A stretch of 48,857 bases of DNA from Streptomyces pseudogriseolus (GTDB lineage Bacteria > Actinomycetota > Actinomycetes > Streptomycetales > Streptomycetaceae): assembly GCA_002154585.1 (NCBI GenBank), contig MUNG01000135.1, positions 1 to 48,857 on the forward strand. The letters are read 5' to 3'. A program made the position numbers and the translations under genes. Below are positions 42,643-48,857 of this stretch, one piece after another; the stretch's first letter is position 1, and every line of letters begins with the position of its first letter. A model generated the notes under the pieces. That model saw only the letters and a program-made list of their open reading frames with translations. It ran no database searches and had not been told where the DNA came from.

Positions 42643-43404
42643 TTAGTCGAGCGGTCCGCCGGCCACGTACAGCACCTGGCCGGAGACGAAGCCGGCGGCG
42701 TCGCCGGTGAAGAAGGCGATCGCGTTGGCGATGTCCTCGGGCTCGCCGACGCGGGCCACGGGGATCTGGGTGGCGGCGGCGGCCTTGAAGTCGTCGAAGC
42801 CCATGCCGACGCGGTCGGCGGTGGCCTTGGTCATCTCCGTGGCGATGAAGCCGGGGGCGACGGCGTTGGCGGTGACACCGAACTTGCCGAGCTCCTTGGC
42901 GAGGGTCTTGGTGAAGCCCTGAAGGCCGGCCTTGGCGGCGGAGTAGTTGACCTGGCCGCGGTTGCCGAGCGCGGAGGAGGACGACAGGTTGACGATGCGG
43001 CCGAAGCCGGCGTCCACCATGTACTTCTGGCAGGCCTTGGACATCAGGAAGGCGCCGCGCAGGTGCACGTTCATGACGGTGTCCCAGTCGGAGACGCTCA
43101 TCTTGAACAGCAGGTTGTCGCGCAGCACGCCCGCGTTGTTGACCAGGATCGTCGGCGCGCCGAGCTCCTCGGCGATCCGCGCGACGGCCGCCTCGACCTG
43201 CGCCTCGTCGGAGACGTCGCAGCCGACCGCGATCGCCTTGCCGCCGGCGGAGGTGATCTTCTCGACGGTGTCCTTGCAGGCGGCCTCGTCGAGGTCCAGC
43301 ACGGCGACCGCGCGGCCCTCGGCGGCCAGTCGTACGGCGGTGGCGGCGCCGATGCCGCGCGCGGCGCCGGTGACGACCGCGACCCGCTGCTCAGTGGTGG
43401 ACAT
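42643..43404 (-). CDS. FabG-like 3-oxoacyl-ACP/CoA reductase
   Basis: 253 aa. TGAARGIGAATAVRLAAEG, LDEAACKDTVEKI, NNAGVLRDNLLFKMSVSDWD, NLSSSSALGNRGQVNYSAAKAGL and APGFIATEMTK, close to canonical FabG length and motifs. NADP(H)-dependent reduction of 3-oxoacyl thioesters. First gene of the two-SDR operon; GAGGAGAAG precedes ATG 43404. An operator-like repeat lies 53 nt upstream. Confidence 0.92.
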   Translation of the reverse strand: MSTTEQRVAVVTGAARGIGAATAVRLAAEGRAVAVLDLDEAACKDTVEKITSAGGKAIAVGCDVSDEAQVEAAVARIAEELGAPTILVNNAGVLRDNLLFKMSVSDWDTVMNVHLRGAFLMSKACQKYMVDAGFGRIVNLSSSSALGNRGQVNYSAAKAGLQGFTKTLAKELGKFGVTANAVAPGFIATEMTKATADRVGMGFDDFKAAAATQIPVARVGEPEDIANAIAFFTGDAAGFVSGQVLYVAGGPLD

Positions 43405-43456
43405 TGCTGCTTCTCCTCGCCCTTGGGATGCGGCTCCTGCGGCCCGCCCGAATCGG

Positions 43457-43470
43457 TGAGCGACCGCTTA
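43457..43470. promoter_or_regulatory. TAAGCG-type inverted repeat upstream of fabG-like gene
   Basis: TGAGCGACCGCTTA is an imperfect 6-2-6 palindrome (one mismatch), resembling TetR-family acyl-CoA regulator sites containing TAAGCG. No regulator gene is next to the operon. Confidence 0.4.
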
Positions 43471-43679
43471 GTACCTTCAGCAGACGTGACGCTAGAAGCC
43501 CTGGCACGCGGTGTCAACGGCGCACCGCGCGTGTGTGATCCATTCCCCGCGGCCGGCCGGACCGCTCCGGCATCCGGTTCTCCTTCCCGGCACCCGTTCG
43601 GCCCACCGCTGCGCGCCGTCGCGGCGGGCGGAACCTAGCGTCGAAGCGCGAGCTCCCGCGGCAGGAAAGGAGGCGCCCG

Positions 43680-44234
43680 ATGCGCCGTCGCACCGGTGTC
43701 ATAGGCACGCTGATCGCGCTCGCCGCGATCGTGCCGATGGCCGACATCGCCCACGCCCAGGACCTGGACTGCGCCGACTTCACCTACCAGGAGGACGCGC
43801 AGACGTTCTTCGACATGGACCGCAGTGACCCGCACCGGCTCGACGAGGACCCCGGCCCGGACGACGGCATCGCCTGCGAGCGGCTCCCCCGGCGCGGTCT
43901 GACCTCCTCCACGTACCGGCCGGCCCCGACCTCCCGCCCGCCGACGGCGACCCCGAGCCGTACGCCCACCGTGACGGCCTCGCCGACCCGGACCACGGCC
44001 GCACCCACGCGGACCCCGACGGCCACCGCGACCGCGTCACCGACCCGCTCCGCGAGCCCGGCGCCGACGCCGACGCGCACCTCCGCCGCCTCCACCCCGA
44101 CCCGGGGCGTCCAGGGCGGTCTGGGTGGCTCCTCGGCCGGCGGCCCGACGAGCTGGGACATCGGCATCGGCGCCACGTTCGCGAGCGGCGCGCTGCTGGC
44201 CACGGGGTACGCCATCCGCCGCCGTCGCGCCTGA
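43680..44234 (+). CDS. Secreted Excalibur-domain protein with C-terminal anchor
   Basis: 184 aa. Sec signal (MRRRTGVIGTLIALAAIVPMADIAHA), an Excalibur-like calcium-binding domain (DLDCADFTYQEDAQTFFDMD to DEDPGPDDGIACERLP with paired cysteines), a Thr/Pro/Ser-rich linker of about 60 residues likely O-glycosylated or extended, then a membrane helix (SWDIGIGATFASGALLATGYA) and RRRRA. A sortase-like LPXTG is absent, so it is membrane-anchored. AAAGGAGG is an excellent ribosome site. Confidence 0.88.
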   Translation: MRRRTGVIGTLIALAAIVPMADIAHAQDLDCADFTYQEDAQTFFDMDRSDPHRLDEDPGPDDGIACERLPRRGLTSSTYRPAPTSRPPTATPSRTPTVTASPTRTTAAPTRTPTATATASPTRSASPAPTPTRTSAASTPTRGVQGGLGGSSAGGPTSWDIGIGATFASGALLATGYAIRRRRA

Positions 44235-44294
44235 CACGCGCCGCGGCCGACGCGCCCGACTCTCACGAGGGGCGCGCGTCCGGCCCTCCGCGTC

Positions 44295-44678
44295 CTACCG
44301 CACCAGCAGGTCCAGCATCCGCTCCGTCTCCGCCGCCGGGTCCGCCGTCAGGCCGGTGTGGACCGGGCCCGGCTGGACGATCGTCGAGCGGGGGGCGATC
44401 AGCCAGCGGAAGCGCCGGCCGGGGTCGTCCTGGGCCGCCTGGCCCGCCGCGTCGCCGCCCGCGCAGACGCCCTCGACGGCGCGCAGCGCGGCCCGTACGC
44501 CGGGCACGTCGGCGGCGGGGTCGAGGGCCAGCAGCCGCGCCTCGTCGAGGTGGGTGCGGGCGCCGACGTAGGAGAGGGGGCGGCAGTACACGAGCACCCC
44601 CGCGTTGATGCGTTCGCCGCGTTCGATGCGCGGCACGACGTGCAGCAGCGCGTACTCGTAGACGTGCAGGTCGCTCAC
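44295..44678 (-). CDS. DUF3037 protein, partner of HipA-like kinase
   Basis: 127 aa. YEYALLHVVPRIERGERINAGVLVYC at the start and ETERMLDLLV at the end match DUF3037. GTG 44678 overlaps the upstream kinase stop as GTGA with GAGGGGGACC upstream, so translation is coupled. The pair is a recurring actinobacterial arrangement, from memory; possible regulator, substrate or antitoxin of the kinase, none proven. Confidence 0.82.
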   Translation of the reverse strand: MSDLHVYEYALLHVVPRIERGERINAGVLVYCRPLSYVGARTHLDEARLLALDPAADVPGVRAALRAVEGVCAGGDAAGQAAQDDPGRRFRWLIAPRSTIVQPGPVHTGLTADPAAETERMLDLLVR

Positions 44679-45439
44679 CGGTCCCCCTCGAGGCCCTGGA
44701 TGCGGTGGTGGATCCCGGCGGCGCGGGCGAGCAGCGGGCGGGCGTAGGCGCGCCGGAGGTCGTCGGGGCTGTCGAAGCCGGGTTCTCCGGCCAGCCACAC
44801 GTCGGGAACCTGGGCGGTGACCTCGGCCAGCAGGTCCTCGGTGATGCGCGGGGCGAGGTCCGCCGCCGCGGCGGCGACGTCGGGCGCGGCGCCCCGCAGG
44901 GCGTGGTCGGAGGCGTCGTAGGGGCGGGCGGCGGAGGCCTCGGCGCCGGGCCAGTTGTGGTGCCAGATCATGGTCGCGCCGTGGTCGATGAGCCACAGCT
45001 CGCCGCTCCTGAGCAGCATGTTGGGATTGCGCCAGGAGCGGTCGACGTTGTTGACCAGCGCGTCGAACCACACGATCCGGCCGGCCTCCTCGGGGCTCAC
45101 CTCGAAGGCGAGCGGGTCGAAGCCGAGCGCGCCGGAGAGGAAGTCCGTCCCGAGGTTGGTGCCGCCGCTGGACTTCAGCAACTGCTGCACCTCCGGGTCG
45201 GGTTCGCCGAGCCCGAGCACCGGGTCGAGCTCGACGGTGACCAGGCGCGGCACCCTCAGCCCGAGCCGGCGGGCCAGTTCGCCGCAGACCACCTCGGCGA
45301 CCAGCGTCTTGCGGCCCTGTCCGGCGCCGGTGAACTTCAGCGCGTAGACGCCGAGGTCGTCCGCCTCGATCAGTCCGGGGAGCGAGCCGCCCTCGCGCAG
45401 CGGCGCGATGAATCGGGTCGCGATGACTTCCTTGAGCAT
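44675..45439 (-). CDS. HipA-like protein kinase domain protein
   Basis: 254 aa, kinase core only. ATP-binding lysine in VYALKFTGAGQGRKTLVAEVV (K35), catalytic region DALVNNVDRSWRNPNML (D133, N138) and metal-binding D152 in LWLIDHGATMIW. E. coli HipA is 440 aa with an N-terminal subdomain; this is a stand-alone kinase fold with no HipB-type HTH beside it. It may phosphorylate a protein such as a tRNA synthetase; the target is inferred only. Downstream DUF3037 is coupled. Confidence 0.82.
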   Translation of the reverse strand: MLKEVIATRFIAPLREGGSLPGLIEADDLGVYALKFTGAGQGRKTLVAEVVCGELARRLGLRVPRLVTVELDPVLGLGEPDPEVQQLLKSSGGTNLGTDFLSGALGFDPLAFEVSPEEAGRIVWFDALVNNVDRSWRNPNMLLRSGELWLIDHGATMIWHHNWPGAEASAARPYDASDHALRGAAPDVAAAAADLAPRITEDLLAEVTAQVPDVWLAGEPGFDSPDDLRRAYARPLLARAAGIHHRIQGLEGDR

Positions 45440-45496
45440 CGTCCCAGGCTACTGGGGTGTCGCCGCACGTCGGAGGCGGCCCGGTGGCGCGCCGCC

Positions 45497-45518
45497 GGCG
45501 ACCGACAGGCGACCGACA
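45497..45518 (+). promoter_or_regulatory. 11-bp direct repeat upstream of Rieske lipoprotein
   Basis: GGCGACCGACA occurs twice in direct tandem (45497-45507, 45508-45518), one helical turn apart, the layout of OmpR/PhoB-family response-regulator boxes. It does not match the PhoP box. Confidence 0.4.
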
Positions 45519-45640
45519 GCTGTGGCTTACGCCCCTCCGACCGCACGCAGGCGAAGCTCTCGGCACTGCCTGAACGGCCCGGGCCCGGCGGCCGTACCTG
45601 TTTCCAGATCACGCTTCATCCCCGGAAGGGACACACCGGC

Positions 45641-46123
45641 ATGACCGTATCGTTCCAGCCCGCATCGGGACCCGCCCGCCGCACGGTGGTGGCGGCTGCG
45701 GGGGCGGCCGGCCTCACCGTGGCGCTGACCGCCTGCGGCGGCTCCGACGACGACGCGTCCGCCGCCCCGTCGCAGTCCGGCGGTGCGGCGGACGACGCCG
45801 CGAACGGCGGCGGCACGGGCGGGAGTTCCGGCGGTGGCACGCAGCTCGCCTCGACCGCCGACATCCCCGAGGGCGGCGGCAAGGTGTTCGCCGACCAGAA
45901 GGTGGTGGTCGTGCAGCCGTCCGCGGGCGAGTTCAAGGCGTACTCCGCGACCTGCACCCACCAGGGATGCGCGGTGAAGAGCGTCTCCGACGGTCTCATC
46001 AACTGCCCCTGCCACAACAGCAACTTCTCCGTCGCCGACGGCAGCGTGAGCAGCGGTCCCGCGACCAAGCCGCTGCCCGAGGTGCGGATCACCGTGGACG
46101 GCGACTCCATCACCCTCGCCTGA
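45641..46123 (+). CDS. Rieske [2Fe-2S] lipoprotein
   Basis: 160 aa. Rieske ligands C105/H107 (CTHQGC) and C122/H125 (CPCH) with the disulfide pair C110/C124. The N-terminus combines RR (13-14) with a hydrophobic helix and lipobox LTAC (C32), so it should be Tat-exported with the cluster assembled and lipid-anchored. Ser/Gly-rich linker follows. A stand-alone surface electron-transfer protein; its partner is unknown. GGAAGGG lies 10 nt upstream of the ATG. Confidence 0.92.
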   Translation: MTVSFQPASGPARRTVVAAAGAAGLTVALTACGGSDDDASAAPSQSGGAADDAANGGGTGGSSGGGTQLASTADIPEGGGKVFADQKVVVVQPSAGEFKAYSATCTHQGCAVKSVSDGLINCPCHNSNFSVADGSVSSGPATKPLPEVRITVDGDSITLA

Positions 46124-46194
46124 ACCACCGGACCCGTGCACGATGGGGGAATCCGTGCACGGCACACGCACAGCACGACAGCAGAAGGGGCCGT

Positions 46195-46665
46195 ATGTCC
46201 GCCACACAGCGCCGGGGTCGCAAGATCATGATGACGCCCGGGGAGCTGGACGACTTCCTGACCGAACAGCGCACCTGCCGGGTTGCCACGGTGTCCGCCG
46301 ACGGCATGCCGCACGTGAGCACCCTGTGGTTCGTGTGGGACGGCGTCTCGATGTGGCTGTACTCGGTGGTGCGCAGCAGGCGGTTCACGGACCTGCGGCG
46401 CGACCCGCGGGTGGCGATCGTGGTCGACACCGGCGAGGAGTACGACGAGCTGCGCGGCGCGGAGCTGTCCGGGCGGGTGGAGTTCGTGGGCGAGGTCCCG
46501 CGCACCGGTGAGCTGCGGGCGGAACTGGACGTGCCGGAGACGCTGTTCGCGCGGAAGAACTTCGGCCTGGACGAGATGCCGCACGACGGCCGGCACGCGT
46601 GGCTGCGGCTGACGCCGGAGAAGGTCGTGTCCTGGGACTTCAGAAAGCTCGCGCGACTGTCCTGA
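46195..46665 (+). CDS. PPOX-class flavin/F420 split-barrel protein
   Basis: 156 aa pyridoxamine-phosphate-oxidase-like split barrel: LTEQRTCRVATVSADGMPHVSTLWFVWDG, SRRFTDLRRDPRVAIVVDTG and ELSGRVEFVG. Actinobacterial members commonly use F420 or FMN to reduce small molecules; the cofactor is not decided by sequence. Lies 71 nt downstream of the Rieske gene, so co-expression is possible. AGAAGGGG precedes ATG 46195. Confidence 0.85.
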   Translation: MSATQRRGRKIMMTPGELDDFLTEQRTCRVATVSADGMPHVSTLWFVWDGVSMWLYSVVRSRRFTDLRRDPRVAIVVDTGEEYDELRGAELSGRVEFVGEVPRTGELRAELDVPETLFARKNFGLDEMPHDGRHAWLRLTPEKVVSWDFRKLARLS

Positions 46666-46740
46666 CGGGGGCGCCGGCCCCCGTGGCCCCGGACTGCGAG
46701 ATGTCAGTGTCCCGGGGAAGCGTCCGCGTGGCACCGTCGG

Positions 46741-46784
46741 TGTGGGCGCCCTCCGTGTGGGCGCCCTCCGTGCGGGCGAGTCCG
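46741..46784. repeat. 15-bp tandem repeat
   Basis: TGTGGGCGCCCTCCG occurs twice exactly (46741-46755, 46756-46770) with a third degraded unit to 46784, just beyond the LysR stop. A 5-codon-sized minisatellite that may mark past C-terminal extension of the LysR gene. Confidence 0.6.
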
Positions 46785-46785
46785 T

Positions 46786-47823
46786 TCACGATGCGGCGCC
46801 CACCGGAGCACCGGCCGCGAGGGGCGATCCGTCCACGTGACCCCCGGCCCGCGCGGCCCCGGCGACCGGGGCTTCGGCGTACAGTTCACCGTCGTTGGGG
46901 GCGTCGTCCGTGAGGGCGGCGCCCCCGACCCGTTGTCCCGCCGCCCGCAGCGCGCGCACCGCCGCGCGGATCGACGGGCGGCGGTCGGCGTCGGCGCGCC
47001 AGACGACGAACACGTGCCGCCGCACGCGCTGCCGCAGCGGCACGGTCACCACCCCGTCGGGCAGCGGGTCACGGCCCAGCAGCGGGGCGACGCACACGCC
47101 GAGCCCCGCGGCGACCAGGTTGAGCTGGGTGTGGCTCTCGGCGGCCCGGTGCGCCACGATCGGCTCGACGCCCTTGGAGCGCAGGGTGAACATCAGCCAC
47201 TCGTGGCAGAACTCGCCCTCGCCCCACGTGATCCACTCGTCCTCGGCCAGCTCCGCGAGGTCGATCTCCTCACGTCCGGCGAGCGGATGGCCGGCCGGCA
47301 GGGCCACGTCGGCCGGGTCGTCCAGCAGCAGCGCCTTCACCAGCCCGTCGGGCAGCGGCATCGGCTTGTTGTACCAGTCGAGTACGACCGCGAGGTCGAG
47401 GTCCCCGCGGATCACGCCCCGGATGCCGTTCTCGGGCTCCGTCTCCCGCGACCGCACCCGCAGCGCCGGATGGCGTCGCCGCAACTCGGCGAGCGCGACG
47501 GGAAACAGCCCGCGCGCGGCGGTCGGGAAGGCGGACATCCGCAGCTCGCCCGCGACCTGGCCGCGCTGCGCCTCCAGATCGGCCTGGGCCAGCTCCACCT
47601 GGGACAGGATGCGCGCCGCGTGCTCGGCGAGCAGCCGGCCCGCGTCGGTGAGCCGTACCCCGCGCCCGTGCTTGGCGAGGAGCCGCTGGCCCACCTCGCG
47701 CTCCAGCTTGGCCATCTGCTGCGAGACGGCCGAGGTGGTGATGTGCAGCCCCTCCGCCGCACCGCTGACCGAGCCGTGCCGGGCGAGGGCGTCGAGGGTG
47801 CGCAGGCGCTCCAGGTTCAACAT
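46786..47823 (-). CDS. LysR-family regulator
   Basis: 345 aa. HTH (LERLRTLDALARHGSVSGAAEGLHITTSAVSQQMAKLEREVG) and a periplasmic-binding-like ligand domain. About 45 extra residues at the C-terminus (GGAALTDDAPNDGELYAEAP onward, Ala/Gly-rich) exceed the usual ~300 aa LysR length. Divergent from the EamA transporter gene, its likely target. ATG 47823. Confidence 0.92.
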   Translation of the reverse strand: MLNLERLRTLDALARHGSVSGAAEGLHITTSAVSQQMAKLEREVGQRLLAKHGRGVRLTDAGRLLAEHAARILSQVELAQADLEAQRGQVAGELRMSAFPTAARGLFPVALAELRRRHPALRVRSRETEPENGIRGVIRGDLDLAVVLDWYNKPMPLPDGLVKALLLDDPADVALPAGHPLAGREEIDLAELAEDEWITWGEGEFCHEWLMFTLRSKGVEPIVAHRAAESHTQLNLVAAGLGVCVAPLLGRDPLPDGVVTVPLRQRVRRHVFVVWRADADRRPSIRAAVRALRAAGQRVGGAALTDDAPNDGELYAEAPVAGAARAGGHVDGSPLAAGAPVGAAS

Positions 47824-47831
47824 GTAAGCGA

Positions 47832-47873
47832 TGCTACGAGATACCGCGTGCGATTTCTCGATTGTGCTACGAG
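47832..47873. promoter_or_regulatory. Direct repeat in LysR/EamA intergenic region
   Basis: TGCTACGAG at 47832-47840 and 47865-47873, 33 bp apart (about three turns), in the 75-bp divergent promoter region. Candidate LysR binding sites. Confidence 0.4.
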
Positions 47874-47898
47874 GTGAGTCTGCCGCATCGTTACCGGC

Positions 47899-48857
47899 AT
47901 GAGCAGCAGTGTCACCCCGACGACCGCGACCACCCCGGTCACCCCGACCATCACGGACTCCGCCACCGCGCCGGACCGGACCGGCTCCGCGCCCGCCCCC
48001 GATGTTCCCGACCGCCCCCGCCTGGACTGGCGGCTGCGCTTCGCCGCCCTGTCCCTGATCTGGGGCTTCAGCTTCCTCCTCATCAAGGTCGGTACCCAGG
48101 GCTACGCCCCGTTCCAGGTCACCCTGGGGCGGCTGGCGTTCGGCACGGCCGTGCTGGCGGTCGCCATGGCGGTACGGCGGGAGGGGCTGCCGCGCGGCGC
48201 CCGCACCTGGGGGCATCTGGCGGTCGCCGGCTTCCTGCTGAACGCCCTGCCGTTCTCGCTGTTCGCCTTCGCGGAGCTGACCATTCCGTCCACCCTGGCC
48301 GGCATCTGCAATGCGACCTCCCCGCTGTGGGGCATGGCGCTGTCCCTGGTCGCGCTGCGCGAGGACCGGCCGACGCGGGTGCGGGTGGCCGGCCTGGGCC
48401 TCGGCTTCCTCGGGGTGCTGACCGTGCTGGGCGCGTGGCAGGGCTTCGACGGCCTGGACGCGCGCGGCACGACCCTGGGCCTGCTCGCCTCCCTGAGCTA
48501 CCCCGTCGGCTGGATCTACGTCCGCCGCACCCTCGTCGGCAGCAGCCACTCCCACCTGTCGCTGACCGGGGGCCAGCTGCTGCTCGCCACGGTCCAACTG
48601 GCGGTCGTCACACCGCTGTTCACCACCGTGCCGTCGAGCCTGGCGGTCGGCCCGCTGCTCGCGATCGCGGCACTGGGCACGCTGGGCACGGGTCTGGCGG
48701 TCCTCGTCCAGTACGGCATCGTCGCCGAGGTCGGCCCGACCACCGGCCAGATGGTCACCTACTTCGTCCCGGTGATCGCCGCCGCGGCCGGCATCCTGCT
48801 GCTGGGCGAGACCCTGACCTGGTCGACACCGGTGGGCGCGGCGGCGATCACCGGGAC
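47899..48857 (+). CDS. EamA/DMT-family transporter, truncated by window end
   Basis: 319 residues visible; the end lies beyond the window. A Thr/Pro-rich tail (PTTATTPVTPTITDSATAPD) precedes the first helix LRFAALSLIWGFSFLLIKVG, then EamA repeats (SLYPVGWIYVRR region, PTTGQMVTYFVPVIAAAAGILLLGE). Drug/metabolite exporter fold, amino acid or metabolite exporter by analogy with LysR-adjacent members. ATG 47899, without a strong ribosome site. Confidence 0.88.
   Translation, partial: MSSSVTPTTATTPVTPTITDSATAPDRTGSAPAPDVPDRPRLDWRLRFAALSLIWGFSFLLIKVGTQGYAPFQVTLGRLAFGTAVLAVAMAVRREGLPRGARTWGHLAVAGFLLNALPFSLFAFAELTIPSTLAGICNATSPLWGMALSLVALREDRPTRVRVAGLGLGFLGVLTVLGAWQGFDGLDARGTTLGLLASLSYPVGWIYVRRTLVGSSHSHLSLTGGQLLLATVQLAVVTPLFTTVPSSLAVGPLLAIAALGTLGTGLAVLVQYGIVAEVGPTTGQMVTYFVPVIAAAAGILLLGETLTWSTPVGAAAITG

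Noticed and set aside
1-48857. tRNA, rRNA, riboswitch or prophage genes
   Set aside because: No cloverleaf, CCA end, rRNA-like segment or integrase/phage gene was recognisable by reading; a covariance-model search was not possible.

Overview
The window is high-GC DNA with strong third-position G/C bias, frequent GTG starts, Shine-Dalgarno sites of the GGAGG type, very short gene overlaps and several apparently leaderless promoters. With Lrp/AsnC, HxlR, TetR, XRE-cupin and LysR regulators, a divergent tuf3-type EF-Tu, SbcCD and the dispersed palindromes described below, it reads as a chromosomal stretch of a Streptomyces. I see no rRNA, tRNA, CRISPR array, phage module, transposase or biosynthetic cluster. 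About 50 genes are supported, one of them cut by the right edge.

Layout. 0.04-9.3 kb: PhoD-like phosphatase, ACT-GNAT protein, a PLP sulfur-amino-acid lyase divergent from an AsnC regulator, a DUF885 zinc protein, an SDR, an Imm21-like orphan immunity protein, and a rhodanese divergent from a second AsnC regulator. 9.3-15.5 kb: translationally coupled sbcD-sbcC, YigZ/IMPACT protein, SixA-like phosphatase, and a CysRS-like protein without catalytic motifs. 15.6-22.7 kb: CoA-binding protein, PobA-type hydroxylase, YbaK-like deacylase, XRE-cupin regulator, two divergent left-handed beta-helix enzymes (acyltransferase and gamma-carbonic anhydrase), DedA, a cyclic-nucleotide-binding-fold protein and a membrane-anchored protein. 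22.8-29.5 kb: MFS exporter, spermidine-synthase-like methyltransferase fold, tuf3 with a candidate leader ORF and hairpins, AlkD-like protein, TVP38 membrane protein, and thiolase divergent from HxlR with a clear operator. 30-36.8 kb: uppP, a 59-aa gene with a TTA codon, SDR, SnoaL-like protein, lnt, a 257-bp MITE-like element, and a Gfo/Idh plus FAD-monooxygenase operon divergent from a TetR gene. 36.8-48.9 kb: DinB protein, small lipoprotein, helical protein, ung, an oligopeptide-binding lipoprotein, a two-SDR operon, Excalibur surface protein, a HipA-like kinase/DUF3037 pair, Rieske lipoprotein, PPOX flavoprotein, and LysR divergent from an EamA transporter.

Working together. SbcD and SbcC form one nuclease complex. 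DedA/TVP38 proteins and UppP all touch polyprenyl-phosphate or envelope lipid handling. Lnt would N-acylate lipoproteins, and three lipoproteins lie within 12 kb of it. Several regulators probably control the divergent enzyme gene next to them, and candidate operators are given for these.

Most of the window is ordinary accessory/housekeeping Streptomyces content. The most interesting items are the cysteine-free EF-Tu with its leader architecture, the HipA/DUF3037 pair, the catalytically emptied CysRS paralogue, the MITE that reaches into both flanking genes, and an inverted pair of 69-bp palindromic repeats.
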